A stretch of DNA of 35,108 nt from Bacteroidales bacterium Bact_13 (GTDB lineage: Bacteria; Bacteroidota; Bacteroidia; Bacteroidales; UBA932): the NCBI GenBank assembly GCA_001602845.1, contig LUZE01000003.1:1-35108 (forward strand), written 5' to 3'. Positions 1 to 8,997 of the stretch are shown in pieces; position 1 is the first letter of the stretch, and every line of letters begins with the position of its first letter. The position numbers and the translations under genes were made by a program. The notes beneath the pieces were generated by a model. That model was not told where the DNA came from and did not search any database. It saw nothing but the letters and a program-made list of their open reading frames with translations.

Positions 1-456
1 GGGACCCGGGAGGTGACCCATTGGATGCAACCGCTCATCAAGGATGTCCATGTCGGATTGCTGGCCTTCGTCTGTCAGGAGATCGACGGCGTGCTGCATT
101 TCCTGGTGCAGGCCAAGGTCGAACCGGGTAACATGGATATCATCGAACTGTCTCCGACCGTGTCGTGTTCCAATTATGAAGATGTGCAGACGCGCCCTGT
201 ACGCCCCTTCCTGTTCGATGAACTGTTCGGCCGTGACGCCCGCGTCCACTATGATACGCTGCAGTCCGAGGAGGGTGGCCGCTTCTATCAGTGGCAGAAC
301 CGGAACATGATCGTGGAACTTCCGCCGGAAACACGGCTCTCCCTGCCGTTCAACTATGTCTGGATGTCGCTGGGCCAGATGAAAGAGTTCATGCGGTACG
401 GCATGTTCAGCATCGAGGCACGGAGCATCATTTCAAGTATCAGCTTCATCGATTGA
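1..456 (+). CDS. NDP-hexose 2,3-dehydratase, C-terminal part (partial at left edge)
   Basis: The reading frame is open to base 1; the GTG at 13 given by the ORF track is only the first start-like codon inside the window. The visible 151 residues match the C-terminal repeat of the NDP-hexose 2,3-dehydratase family, with the hallmark pattern GVLHFLVQAKVEPGN followed by an ELSPTV segment. Family members are usually about 450-480 residues and built of two such repeats, so roughly two thirds of the gene lies upstream. These enzymes remove the C-2 hydroxyl of an NDP-4-keto-6-deoxyhexose, the committing step to 2-deoxy sugars. The next gene starts 1 base after the stop and encodes a ketoreductase-like protein, which fits the same pathway. 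Family assignment is confident; the exact sugar is not known. Confidence 0.88.
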   Translation, partial: GTREVTHWMQPLIKDVHVGLLAFVCQEIDGVLHFLVQAKVEPGNMDIIELSPTVSCSNYEDVQTRPVRPFLFDELFGRDARVHYDTLQSEEGGRFYQWQNRNMIVELPPETRLSLPFNYVWMSLGQMKEFMRYGMFSIEARSIISSISFID

Positions 457-457
457 T

Positions 458-1423
458 ATGGAATCCATCTTATTCCTGGGCTATTCCAATCTGGTCAAGA
501 CACGGATCCTGCCCATCATCCACCAGGCCGGCTTTGACGAAGTGGCCATTGCCAAGTACGAGGGACAGATGTGGGACGATGCCTGGCAGTCCTGCCAGGT
601 TCCGGTCGTCCGGTACGACGATTATGCGGAAGGACTGGCCCGGTTCCAGGGTCAGCTCGTCTATGTCTCGACCGTCAACAGCGGGCACGCCTTCTGGGCA
701 CGGGCGTCCCTTACGGCCGGATTCCATACGGTTATCGACAAGCCTGCGACAAGCACGGCCGCGGAGGCGGAGGAACTGCTCTCTCTGGCGCGCTCGAAGC
801 ATCTGCTGCTGGCGGAATCGACCGTCTATCTCTGCCATCCCCAGATGGCGGCCGTCCGGCAGCTGTTTAATGACTTTGAAGATGCCCCGAAGCTGATGAC
901 CGTCCATTTCTCGATGCCACCTTTCAAGATGGACAATTTCCGCTATCAACGCTCGCTCGGCGGCGGGGCAATCATGGACACGGCGCCGTATGCGGTTTCC
1001 GTCGGCCGTTTTTTCTTCGGGACGAAGCCCCTGTCGGTGGACTGCATTGTAACCGAGCGCCAGCCGGACGGCCTGGACATAGAATACAGCCTGCTGATGC
1101 AGTATCCGTGCGGGCGCACGCTCATCGGCCATTTCGGCTTCAATACCGAATACATCAACCGGGTCCAGCTGATGGGGAACCGGACCAACGTCTCCCTGGA
1201 CAGGGTGTTCACGATTCCCGACACGCTCGAGAATACGATCCGGGTCCGGCACATGAACGAGGAATCCGTCGTGACGGTCCCCTGCGGTAACAACTTTTTG
1301 CTATATTTGAAGCAGATTCGTCAGCGGATCGCCGCCGGAGCGTTTGAGGACGCCTATGCGGCCCTGTTGATGGATGCAGAAGTGAAAGATGCTGTCCTGG
1401 ACAGCGCTAATCCAAAAGAATGA
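458..1423 (+). CDS. Gfo/Idh/MocA-family oxidoreductase, likely NDP-sugar 3-ketoreductase
   Basis: The 321-residue protein has the two-domain layout of the Gfo/Idh/MocA family: an N-terminal nucleotide-binding part and a C-terminal part starting near the GGGAIMDTAPYAV stretch. The conserved EKP motif appears as DKP, with the catalytic lysine near residue 95. The glycine-rich nucleotide loop is unusual, reading LGYSNLV instead of a normal GxGxxA. In deoxysugar pathways members of this family reduce the 3-keto group left by the 2,3-dehydratase encoded just upstream. It overlaps the following aminotransferase gene by 4 bases (ATGA), so translation is probably coupled. The substrate is inferred from context only. 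Confidence 0.82.
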   Translation: MESILFLGYSNLVKTRILPIIHQAGFDEVAIAKYEGQMWDDAWQSCQVPVVRYDDYAEGLARFQGQLVYVSTVNSGHAFWARASLTAGFHTVIDKPATSTAAEAEELLSLARSKHLLLAESTVYLCHPQMAAVRQLFNDFEDAPKLMTVHFSMPPFKMDNFRYQRSLGGGAIMDTAPYAVSVGRFFFGTKPLSVDCIVTERQPDGLDIEYSLLMQYPCGRTLIGHFGFNTEYINRVQLMGNRTNVSLDRVFTIPDTLENTIRVRHMNEESVVTVPCGNNFLLYLKQIRQRIAAGAFEDAYAALLMDAEVKDAVLDSANPKE

Positions 1424-2526
1424 TGGAAAAGATTACAGTTTGGAGCTATCTGAAGGAATATGAGGAGACGAAAGACGAAATCCTCAAGGCAGTGACCGAT
1501 GTCTTCGAGTCGGGGATCCTGATCCTGGGACAGAAGGGAAAGGATTTCGAACGGGCTTATGCAGATTATATCGGAACGCAATACGGCGTGGGCTGCGACA
1601 ACGGAACCAACGCCATCATCCTGGCACTGTATGCGCTCGGCGTCGGCGCGGGAGATGAGGTGATTACGGTGTCGAACACGGCCATTCCGACGGTCTCGGC
1701 CATCGTGACTACCGGTGCGACGCCGGTATTCGTGGATATTGATCCCCGCACGTACCTGATGGACGTCAGCCAACTGGAAGCTGCCATCACGCCCCGGACC
1801 AAGGCAATCCTTCCCGTCCACCTGTTCGGCCAATGCGCGGACATGGATCCGATCCTGGAGATCGCGCGCCGGCACGGCCTGTATGTCCTGGAAGACTGTG
1901 CGCAGGCACAAGGCGCTGAATATCAGGGGAAGAAGGCGGGCAGCATGGGCGATATCTCCACGACCTCTTTCTATCCGACCAAGATCCTGGGTGCCTACGG
2001 CGACGGAGGCATGGTCAATACGAACCGGGAAGAGTGGGACCGGAAATTGCGCCGGCTGCGTTTTTATGGCGCCGAAAAGACCTACTACGCGATGGAGCAC
2101 GGCTACAATTCCCGCCTCGACGAGGTCCAGGCCTCCATCCTGCTGACCAAGCTTCCCAAGATCGAGCAGTATATCGCCCGTCGCCGCGAGATTGCCGCGC
2201 TGTACGGCAAGTTGCTGGCCGATACGGGCTTGACGCTCCCTGCTGAAGCGGCGTACGGCCGTCACGCCTATTATATCTATGTCGTGCGTCATCCCCGCAG
2301 GGACTGGATTCTGGAACAATTGCGCGAAAACAATATTTTCGTCAATATCAGCTATCCCTGGCCCATCCACACGATGACGGCTTACCGGCATCTGGGCGCA
2401 GGGGAAGGGTCGCTCCCCCAGACGGAGCAGGCGGCCAAAGAGATTTTCTCCCTGCCCATGTATCCTTCGCTTACAGACGCGCAAGTGGAGCGGGTCAGTG
2501 AAGTGCTTCATTCCCTGGGCATCTGA
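1420..2526 (+). CDS. DegT/DnrJ/EryC1/StrS-family sugar aminotransferase
   Basis: This 368-residue protein is a full-length PLP-dependent nucleotide-sugar aminotransferase. It shows the PLP-contacting aspartate in VLEDCAQAQGA (near residue 159) and the Schiff-base lysine in SFYPTKILGAYGDGG (near residue 188), and the family's C-terminal substrate loop region. Such enzymes move an amino group from glutamate or glutamine to a keto-sugar, at C-3 or C-4. After a 2,3-dehydratase and a ketoreductase, the likely product is an amino-dideoxy or amino-trideoxy hexose. Alternative roles at C-3 of a different intermediate cannot be excluded. It starts inside the stop of the preceding gene. Confidence 0.92.
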   Translation: MMEKITVWSYLKEYEETKDEILKAVTDVFESGILILGQKGKDFERAYADYIGTQYGVGCDNGTNAIILALYALGVGAGDEVITVSNTAIPTVSAIVTTGATPVFVDIDPRTYLMDVSQLEAAITPRTKAILPVHLFGQCADMDPILEIARRHGLYVLEDCAQAQGAEYQGKKAGSMGDISTTSFYPTKILGAYGDGGMVNTNREEWDRKLRRLRFYGAEKTYYAMEHGYNSRLDEVQASILLTKLPKIEQYIARRREIAALYGKLLADTGLTLPAEAAYGRHAYYIYVVRHPRRDWILEQLRENNIFVNISYPWPIHTMTAYRHLGAGEGSLPQTEQAAKEIFSLPMYPSLTDAQVERVSEVLHSLGI

Positions 2527-2535
2527 TCCTGCCGT

Positions 2536-3594
2536 ATGAAGACGACGCTCTGCACGCTGTTCAATTTCTATTACCTGGACAAGGGCCTGGCGCTGTATGA
2601 GTCGCTGGAGAGGGTTGCAGGCGATTTCGTGCTGTATGTGCTGACGATGGACGACGACTGCTATGCGTACCTGAAGGATTGCGGCTTTGCCCGGCTGGTT
2701 CCGGTCCGCTTGTCGGACTTTGAGGACGAGGCGCTGCTGGAAGCGAAGAAGAACCGTTCCTTCGGCGAGTATTGCTGGACTTGTTCGGCATCCTTGATCC
2801 GTTATGTGCTGACGCATTATGGGGAAGAAAGCTGCGCCTACATCGACGCTGACATGCTCTTTTACGCGGATCCCGCTATCCTGTTCGCGGAGATGGACGA
2901 GCGCGGTGCTTCCGTGCTGCTGACAGGGCATCGTTTCAACCGCCACGAGCGCTACCGGGAAGAGATTGAAGGCCGTTTCTGCGTGGAATTCAATCTTTTC
3001 CGGAACGAGTCCAAGGCGCGGGCACTGCTCGACAGCTGGATCGGACAGTGTCTGGCGGGCTGCTCTTCCGATAAGGATTCCGGTTCTTTCGGCGACCAGA
3101 AATACCTGAACCGCTGGGTGGAAGAAAACGACTGTGTGGTGGAGACCCGCCACCTGGGCGCAGGCGTTGCGCCGTGGAACATCGCGCAGTACAAACTGGT
3201 CGCGCATGATGCCGGAAAAGGAACCTGGCGGCTGTTCGTCCGCGGCAGGGAGACGGATTTGCTGTTCTTCCATTTCGCGAGTCTGAAGCACATCAGCCGG
3301 CAGGTGGCCGACATCGACCTGTACCGGTACTGGGGCATTGACGACCGGTTCGTCGTCCCGCTGTACACGGAGTATCTGCAGCTGCTGGAAAAGTACAAGC
3401 AGCAGGTGCTCGAGAAGACCGGCAGGGAGATTCTCCTGAAGTCGCATCCGGCGTTCGAGACGGGTGAGCGCTCGCGAGCCGACCGCATGAAAGCACTGGC
3501 ACGCCGCCTGGCAGCGCCCCACGGCCTTTCCCATTTCTTCCGGGTGGAACTGCCCCAGAAACTGCTCCGGAAAAAGAATTACATTGCCTTGTAG
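2536..3594 (+). CDS. GT8-like glycosyltransferase
   Basis: The 352-residue protein begins with a GT-A-type nucleotide-sugar-binding fold and carries a clear metal-binding DxD in YIDADMLFYADP (residues 104-106). A histidine-containing FFHFASLKH segment lies near residue 241 and resembles the C-terminal metal or substrate histidine of GT8-type enzymes. It follows the aminotransferase gene by 9 bases and probably transfers the sugar made by the upstream genes, or another sugar of the same glycan. It converges with the next gene on the minus strand, and the two coding ends overlap by 16 bases (3579-3594). Family membership is by motif; the acceptor is unknown. Confidence 0.75.
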   Translation: MKTTLCTLFNFYYLDKGLALYESLERVAGDFVLYVLTMDDDCYAYLKDCGFARLVPVRLSDFEDEALLEAKKNRSFGEYCWTCSASLIRYVLTHYGEESCAYIDADMLFYADPAILFAEMDERGASVLLTGHRFNRHERYREEIEGRFCVEFNLFRNESKARALLDSWIGQCLAGCSSDKDSGSFGDQKYLNRWVEENDCVVETRHLGAGVAPWNIAQYKLVAHDAGKGTWRLFVRGRETDLLFFHFASLKHISRQVADIDLYRYWGIDDRFVVPLYTEYLQLLEKYKQQVLEKTGREILLKSHPAFETGERSRADRMKALARRLAAPHGLSHFFRVELPQKLLRKKNYIAL

Positions 3595-4385
3595 TACTTC
3601 GCGAGCAAGCGGAACACCGGCCGGGAGATCCAGCCGGGTGCATGCTTCCGGAACGCGGCGACCATCTTGATGTGGCGGAGTTTCCGCCGCATCTCGTGTT
3701 TTACGTCAAAGCCTTGTGCGAGCAGGATGGAATAGATTTCCTTCTCGGATGCGTAGTGGTTCTCGTGCGTGACACCCGAACTCAGTTCCACGCGGGAGAC
3801 CAGCCGGTCGAAATGCAGGAATTTCCGGCCTTCCAGCGCGAAAGAGGTAGACTGCTCGAAATCGGCCGCAAACCGGTACTGAAGATCGAACGGGTGCGAA
3901 TTGTGCAGGGCTGTCTTCACGAAAGTGGCCTGCGGGGAGATGCACATTTTGTGGTTGACATAGGCCTCGGCGGGGGCGGAGACCACCGTCCCATAGTCCC
4001 ATACCTGCTCGGTGTTGCCATAGACCACATCGGCCTCGGGATGGGCCTCGATGAAGGCGGCCACGTCGGCCACGACGTCCTGGTCGATGAACACGTCGTC
4101 GGCGTTCATGAAGAGGATCCATTCTCCGGTCGCCAGCCGGGCGCCCTTGTTCATGGCGTCGTAGAGGCCCTTGTCGGGTTCGCTGACGATGCGCCCGCAG
4201 CGTTCGATGCGCGCACGATAGCGTTCGACGATGGCCATCGTGCCGTCCTTGCTCGCCCCGTCGATGATCAGGTACTCCAGATTGTCGTATGTCTGCCCGA
4301 CAACCGACAAGAGGGTCTTTTCAACGACCTTTTCGGCGTTGAACGTCACGGTGATGATGGATATGCGGGGATGTGTGGCTGCCAT
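3579..4385 (-). CDS. GT2-family glycosyltransferase
   Basis: The ORF track starts at 4538, but the first 51 residues there are an out-of-frame shadow of fcl. The ATG at 4385 gives [16 protein letters not shown], the standard start of a GT2 enzyme, and shares one base with the fcl stop (TAATG). The 268-residue protein has the nucleotide-binding aspartate region (IIDGASKDGT), an EPDKGLYDAMNKG motif typical of WcaA/PglI-like members, and the metal site FMNADDVF (residues 93-99). It is the last gene of the minus-strand glycan string and probably adds a sugar to the fucose-containing polysaccharide or glycan. Donor and acceptor are unknown. Confidence 0.88.
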   Translation of the reverse strand: MAATHPRISIITVTFNAEKVVEKTLLSVVGQTYDNLEYLIIDGASKDGTMAIVERYRARIERCGRIVSEPDKGLYDAMNKGARLATGEWILFMNADDVFIDQDVVADVAAFIEAHPEADVVYGNTEQVWDYGTVVSAPAEAYVNHKMCISPQATFVKTALHNSHPFDLQYRFAADFEQSTSFALEGRKFLHFDRLVSRVELSSGVTHENHYASEKEIYSILLAQGFDVKHEMRRKLRHIKMVAAFRKHAPGWISRPVFRLLAKYYKAM

Positions 4386-5332
4386 TATCGTTCTGCCCGC
4401 ATGGGGTTGTGGAGGAAATCTTCGTAAGCTAGGCGGATGCCGTCTTCCAGCTCGGTCTTGTACGTCCAGCCCAGGGCCGTGGCTTTCGAGACGTCCAGCA
4501 GTTTGCGGGGCGTGCCGTTGGGACGCGTGGTATCCCATTCGATGCGGCCGTGATATCCGACGACCTTTGCGACCAGCTCGGTCAGCTGCTTTATGGTGAG
4601 CTCCTTGCCCGTCCCGGCATTGACCGTTTCGTTGCCGGAGTAGTTGTTCATCAGGAACACGCAGAGGTTGGCCAGGTCGTCAACGTAGAGGAATTCGCGC
4701 AGCGGGCTGCCGTCGCCCCAGCAGGTGACGCTCCCGGCGCCGGAGACCTTCGCCTCGTGGAACCGCCGGATGAGGGCGGGGAGGACGTGGCTGTGCTCCG
4801 GGTGATAATTGTCGTTCGGGCCGTACAGGTTGGTGGGCATGACGGAAATGAAATCCGTCCCGTACTGGCGGTTGAGGTATTCGCAGTATTTCAGGCCGCT
4901 GATCTTCGCCAGGGCGTAGGCTTCGTTGGTCTGTTCCAGTGATCCGGTGAGCAGGCATTCCTCTTTCATCGGCTGCGGAGCGAGGCGCGGGTAGATGCAC
5001 GAGGAGCCGAGGAATTCCAGTTTCTTGCAACCGTTCTGCCAGGCGGCGTGGATGACGTTCATCTCCAGGACCATGTTGTCGTACATGAAGTCCGCCAGGG
5101 CCTTCTGGTTGGCGACGATACCGCCCACCTTCGCCGCGGCCAGAAACACGTATTCAGGTTTCTCGGCTTCAAAGAAAGCTTCGACTTCGGCCTGGCGCGT
5201 AAGATCCAGCTCCCGGTGCGTACGGACGACCAGGTTCGTGTAGCCCTGCCGCTGCAGTTCGCGGACGATGGCACTTCCTACCATCCCGCGATGCCCGGCG
5301 ACGTATATCTTGCTATGCTTCTCCATGGGCAT
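4385..5332 (-). CDS. fcl: GDP-L-fucose synthase
   Basis: This 315-residue protein is an extended short-chain dehydrogenase that epimerises and reduces GDP-4-keto-6-deoxymannose to GDP-L-fucose. The Rossmann motif [10 protein letters not shown] is at residues 13-22, the SSC stretch is at 110-112 and the catalytic YxxxK is Y139-K143. The downstream segment [19 protein letters not shown] is characteristic of GDP-fucose synthases. It follows gmd, which makes its substrate, with a 20-base overlap if translation starts at 5332. An alternative ATG at 5326 would shorten the overlap to 14 bases and remove two residues. Function is near certain from the motif set and the gene pair. Confidence 0.96.
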   Translation of the reverse strand: MPMEKHSKIYVAGHRGMVGSAIVRELQRQGYTNLVVRTHRELDLTRQAEVEAFFEAEKPEYVFLAAAKVGGIVANQKALADFMYDNMVLEMNVIHAAWQNGCKKLEFLGSSCIYPRLAPQPMKEECLLTGSLEQTNEAYALAKISGLKYCEYLNRQYGTDFISVMPTNLYGPNDNYHPEHSHVLPALIRRFHEAKVSGAGSVTCWGDGSPLREFLYVDDLANLCVFLMNNYSGNETVNAGTGKELTIKQLTELVAKVVGYHGRIEWDTTRPNGTPRKLLDVSKATALGWTYKTELEDGIRLAYEDFLHNPMRAER

Positions 5333-6386
5333 AGAGTTTCTTCACCTTTTTCATGTCGTGGGCCACCATGATGCGGACCAGCTCCTCGAACGGGGTCTTG
5401 TGAGGATTCCAGCCGAGCTGCGTGCGGGCCTTGGTCGGGTCCCCGAGCAGTTGCTCGACTTCGGTGGGGCGGAAGTATTTCGGGTCGACTTCCACCAGCA
5501 CGCGCCCCATGGCAGCATCGATGCCCTTTTCCTCCACGCCTTCGCCCTCCCAGCGGAGCGTGATGCCCACTTCCCGGAAAGCAAGGGTGCAGAACTCGCG
5601 CACACTGTGGGACTCGCCCGTGGCGATGACATAGTCTTCCGGGGTGTCTTGCTGCAGCATCAGCCACATGCACTCCACATAGTCCCGGGCATAGCCCCAG
5701 TCGCGCAGGGCGCCGAGGTTGCCCAGATACAGCTTGTCCTGGTATCCCTGGGCGATGCGGGCGGCGGCAAGGGTGATCTTCCGCGTGACGAACGTTTCGC
5801 CGCGGCGCTCGCTCTCGTGGTTGAAGAGGATGCCGTTGACGGCGAACAGCCCGTAGGCCTCGCGGTAGTTCTTGACGATCCAGAATCCGTATTGCTTGGC
5901 CACGCCGTAAGGGCTGCGGGGGTAGAAAGGCGTATTCTCGTTCTGGGGCACTTCGGCCACCTTGCCGAAAAGCTCGGATGTGGAAGCCTGGTAAAGACGG
6001 GTTTTCTTCTCCATGCCCAGGATGCGGATGGCTTCCAGGAGCCGGAGCGTACCCACCGCATCGGCTTCCGCCGTGTATTCCGGGCAGTCGAACGACACCT
6101 TCACGTGGCTTTGGGCGGCGAGGTTGTACACTTCGTCGGGCTGGACCTGCTGCAGGATGCGCACCAGCGAGCTGCTGTCGGTCATGTCGCCGTAGTGGAG
6201 CTCGATGGTCTTCTTCTGCTTCATGTCGCGCACCCATTCATCGAGATAGAGGTGCTCGATGCGTCCGGTGTTGAATGAACTGCTGCGGCGCATGATGCCG
6301 TGGACGGCATAGCCTTTCTCGAGAAGGAATTCGGCCAGGAACGATCCGTCCTGTCCCGTAATGCCGGTGATCAGTGCTGTCTTCAT
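5313..6386 (-). CDS. gmd: GDP-mannose 4,6-dehydratase
   Basis: The track ORF begins at 6437, but the ATG at 6386 gives [19 protein letters not shown], the canonical Gmd N-terminus, and forms an ATGA overlap with the stop of the upstream fucosyltransferase gene. The 357-residue protein carries the Gmd-specific [15 protein letters not shown] segment, the [12 protein letters not shown] segment and the catalytic YxxxK at Y160-K164 ([12 protein letters not shown]). It converts GDP-D-mannose to GDP-4-keto-6-deoxy-D-mannose using bound NADP. Together with fcl it supplies GDP-L-fucose to the GT10 enzyme encoded immediately upstream in the same string. Confidence 0.97.
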   Translation of the reverse strand: MKTALITGITGQDGSFLAEFLLEKGYAVHGIMRRSSSFNTGRIEHLYLDEWVRDMKQKKTIELHYGDMTDSSSLVRILQQVQPDEVYNLAAQSHVKVSFDCPEYTAEADAVGTLRLLEAIRILGMEKKTRLYQASTSELFGKVAEVPQNENTPFYPRSPYGVAKQYGFWIVKNYREAYGLFAVNGILFNHESERRGETFVTRKITLAAARIAQGYQDKLYLGNLGALRDWGYARDYVECMWLMLQQDTPEDYVIATGESHSVREFCTLAFREVGITLRWEGEGVEEKGIDAAMGRVLVEVDPKYFRPTEVEQLLGDPTKARTQLGWNPHKTPFEELVRIMVAHDMKKVKKLYAHGEA

Positions 6387-7363
6387 TTCATTTTTCGGAT
6401 TTGGATGTACCGCTTGAGGGATGCGATGATTCCCCACGGGCTGAATTGGTAGAGCTTTTCTTTCAGAAGGGCCCTTTTCTGGCAGGTGGCGCGGGCCTGT
6501 GAACGGTTGGTGCGGCGGGCGTTTTCAACCGGGCGGTCGAAGATGCCGTACAGGAAGGCCTGCAGGTTCTCTTCCATCCGGTCGATGTCACGCTCCGGCC
6601 CGGTGAGGGCGGACGCCCGCATCATCTTCAGGTAAAGTTCGTCGCTGTTGTCGATGCGGCGGACGGCCTCGACCACTTCGTCCCAGGTGCGGAAGTCGTG
6701 GCAGTTCACGAAGGCCTGCGTGTTGAACTCCCGGCCGATGAAGGGATTGCCCCAGTAGATGGGAATGGTCTGCGCGGCAAGTGCCTTCATCAGGATGTCA
6801 GACGTGTATCCGGGATGGCTGCACTCCTCGAAGGCGATGCTGAACTTGTAGTTCGACAGGAACTGGTGCTGCTCCGTGACCACGCCTTCCAGATTGTTGT
6901 GGAGAAGCCCGCCCGATTCGACGGGGCGGTAGTCGGACAGCCGCTTGAAGAACAGGTCCCGCTCCGGCGTTTCTTCGTCGATATCATAATAGAATCCGCA
7001 GAATCCGCCCTTGCTCCGGATGTTGTCGGACGTGAAGTAAGTCTTGTCGTTCATCAGTTCGAAAGCTTCGCGGTCCAGGTAGTAGGCGGGGAAGCGGAAG
7101 TAGCGGTCGCCGAGCGTCAGGTAGTCGAAACCGATGGCATAGTCGCAGTCGTTGAAGTCGGGGGCGATGTTCTCCCGGGTATAGAAGATCCGGATGCCGT
7201 TGTATTTCAGGTGACGCTCCCCGTAGTTCGAATAGAAGACGTAGTCGGGCTCCTTGCTCAGCTCAACGGAGTAGCGCTGGAGCAGCGTCCGGTAGAGCAG
7301 GCTCTTCTCCGGAACGAATCCCGGCTCGAAATCCACGAAGGCGACTTTGATCAGTTTTCCCAT
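6383..7363 (-). CDS. GT10-family fucosyltransferase (alpha-1,3/1,4 type)
   Basis: The 326-residue protein matches GT10 enzymes such as Helicobacter and Bacteroides FucT. The first family signature appears as [21 protein letters not shown] (around residues 59-79), and the GDP-fucose-binding signature runs from KFSIAFEE through [21 protein letters not shown] (about 173-205). The C-terminal 60 residues are basic and rich in arginine and lysine, as in Helicobacter enzymes whose basic tail attaches to the membrane. No heptad-repeat region is obvious. It lies directly before gmd and fcl, so donor supply and transfer are co-encoded. The linkage formed (Lewis-x-like or other) is inferred, not shown. 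Confidence 0.92.
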   Translation of the reverse strand: MGKLIKVAFVDFEPGFVPEKSLLYRTLLQRYSVELSKEPDYVFYSNYGERHLKYNGIRIFYTRENIAPDFNDCDYAIGFDYLTLGDRYFRFPAYYLDREAFELMNDKTYFTSDNIRSKGGFCGFYYDIDEETPERDLFFKRLSDYRPVESGGLLHNNLEGVVTEQHQFLSNYKFSIAFEECSHPGYTSDILMKALAAQTIPIYWGNPFIGREFNTQAFVNCHDFRTWDEVVEAVRRIDNSDELYLKMMRASALTGPERDIDRMEENLQAFLYGIFDRPVENARRTNRSQARATCQKRALLKEKLYQFSPWGIIASLKRYIQIRKMK

Positions 7364-7364
7364 A

Positions 7365-8192
7365 TTATCGTTGGAACAGGTTGTTTTTCAGGTAATCCCG
7401 GATGGCGAGCAGTCTTCCTTTCTTGAAGGAGATCCATCGGATGGTGCGCCGATGGCCCGGATAAAGCCCCTTGTCACGGGCATATTGCACGAAGGCTTCC
7501 AGGCTGCCCAGCCGCTGGCGCCAGCGTTCCGGGTCCCGGCGGACGCTGAGCGAGGCGGGTGCTACGAAATAGTTGTACAGCGGCTCTTTCACGCGGGCGG
7601 CGCTCCGGGCGGACAGCCAGCTGCAGCAGACGAGGCAGGTGTCTTCTGCGCTGTGGAAGGGCGGGAACTGGATTCCGTTCTCCTGCAGGAACGCCCGGCG
7701 GAACAGGTAGGTCCACAGGTACGTGACCATCTGGCGCAGGATGCGTCCGCGTTCCGTTTCGTCGAGCGGGCCGGACGGGAAGTCCGGATTTTGCAGGGTT
7801 TCGGTGCCGGAGAGGCTGTATTGCGTGGCGTCGCAGCAGGCCAGGTCGGCGTTGACGGCCGCAGCGGCGGCGTAGAGTTTTTCGCAGAATCCGGGTTCGA
7901 GCGTGTCGTCGCTGTCGAGGAAGGCCAGATACTCGCCCGTGGCGGCCTGGATGCCGACGTTCCGTGCGACGCCCGGGCCGGAGTTGGACGGGGTCTCCAG
8001 GAACCGGAACCGGACCGGACCGGCGTAGTCCGCCAGATGGCGGCGGGCCTTCTCGACGGTGTCGTCTCCGCCGTGGTCGTCCACCAGGAGGACTTCCAGG
8101 TCGCCGAGGGTCTGGGCCGTCACGGAATCCAGGCAGGCGGCGATGGTTTCCTTTGACTTGTAAACGGGTATGATGATGGAGATCCTAGGCAT
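7365..8192 (-). CDS. GT2-family glycosyltransferase
   Basis: The protein is a 275-residue GT2 enzyme starting MPRISIIIPVYKSKETI. The ATG at 8192 is preferred over the GTG at 8204 in the ORF track because it opens directly on the conserved first strand. Visible motifs are LLVDDHGGDDT (nucleotide-binding aspartates), GPGVARNVGIQAATGEYLAF and the metal site FLDSDDTLEP. A C-terminal helix-rich segment follows. The gene ends one base before the GT10 gene and overlaps the upstream hypothetical gene by 8 bases. It probably adds one residue of the same glycan backbone; sugar specificity cannot be read from sequence. Confidence 0.88.
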   Translation of the reverse strand: MPRISIIIPVYKSKETIAACLDSVTAQTLGDLEVLLVDDHGGDDTVEKARRHLADYAGPVRFRFLETPSNSGPGVARNVGIQAATGEYLAFLDSDDTLEPGFCEKLYAAAAAVNADLACCDATQYSLSGTETLQNPDFPSGPLDETERGRILRQMVTYLWTYLFRRAFLQENGIQFPPFHSAEDTCLVCCSWLSARSAARVKEPLYNYFVAPASLSVRRDPERWRQRLGSLEAFVQYARDKGLYPGHRRTIRWISFKKGRLLAIRDYLKNNLFQR

Positions 8193-8997
8193 GTCGTGCG
8201 GCACGCTTGCGCGCGATTTTTCGTTTCAGTTTGCCGGGCCACCGGGAGATGCGCTGCGGCACCTTGATGATCCAGCGGATGATCTTGTTGCCGGCGAAGG
8301 CCAGCCGGTCCGTCCAGCCGAAAGCCGGGACGTCCTTTCCGCGGGTGGCGTAGGCTTCGCGGATGACGGCGTCGATGCGCGCTTTCTGCGTGCCTTGCGC
8401 GGGTTCGATGCGGCGCACGATCCACGAGGGCATGGAGTAGAACCGGGAAAACCAGGTATGCAGGCAGATGGGATTACCTTCCGGGTCGAGGGCGACGGTC
8501 GTGGTGCCGTCCGCATGCCGCCGGGCGGGCAGGTACAGGGTCGGGAACGTGGCCGCCATCCAGTGGAAGAAGGGGTAATAGGGTTCGGCATCCTCAAGCT
8601 TGCGCTGCATTTGGGAACGGTCGAATTTCGTCCGGATGAGCGCCAGGTCGAAGACGTTGAAGAACGGGTTCGTCACGACGGGATCGCGCCCCGTCGTGGC
8701 GGCGTCGCCGTCGGAGCAGCCGATGTTCGCATAGCCGCCCTCGCGAAGCGTATCCACCAGGCGGAGCATCGCCTGGGGATCGACGATGAAGGCATCTTCG
8801 TCGATATTGATGGCAATGTCGCACTCGCGGTCACGCAGCATCGTATAGAAATAGCCGTCCGCGCTCTGGTCGGTCAGCCGCACGCAGGGAATGGGATTCC
8901 CCGCCGCATCTTCCAGGCCTTCGAAAAGGCCTTTGGCGAGGCGGTAGAGTCGCAGGTCGAACGACCGGGTGAATATCTTAATGCGCGGCGGCTGCAT
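8185..8997 (-). CDS. Putative glycosyltransferase-like protein of unknown specificity
   Basis: I do not recognise a named family for this 270-residue protein. It has features of a GT-A glycosyltransferase: an acidic DED motif in AINIDEDAFIVDP (about residues 63-75), a later CSDGD segment and a C-terminal LHTWFSRFY stretch with a histidine and aromatics. The last 40 residues are strongly basic (KLKRKIARKRAARHA), suggesting membrane or RNA-like charge contacts; membrane association is more likely in this setting. It overlaps the YfhO-like gene upstream by 20 bases and the GT2 gene downstream by 8, so it is embedded in the glycan operon. The transferase role is an inference from motif and location. 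Confidence 0.6.
   Translation of the reverse strand: MQPPRIKIFTRSFDLRLYRLAKGLFEGLEDAAGNPIPCVRLTDQSADGYFYTMLRDRECDIAINIDEDAFIVDPQAMLRLVDTLREGGYANIGCSDGDAATTGRDPVVTNPFFNVFDLALIRTKFDRSQMQRKLEDAEPYYPFFHWMAATFPTLYLPARRHADGTTTVALDPEGNPICLHTWFSRFYSMPSWIVRRIEPAQGTQKARIDAVIREAYATRGKDVPAFGWTDRLAFAGNKIIRWIIKVPQRISRWPGKLKRKIARKRAARHA

Noticed and set aside
1354-3534. A 726-residue open frame on the minus strand
   Set aside because: It is a shadow of the aminotransferase and GT8-like genes; no family features were found.
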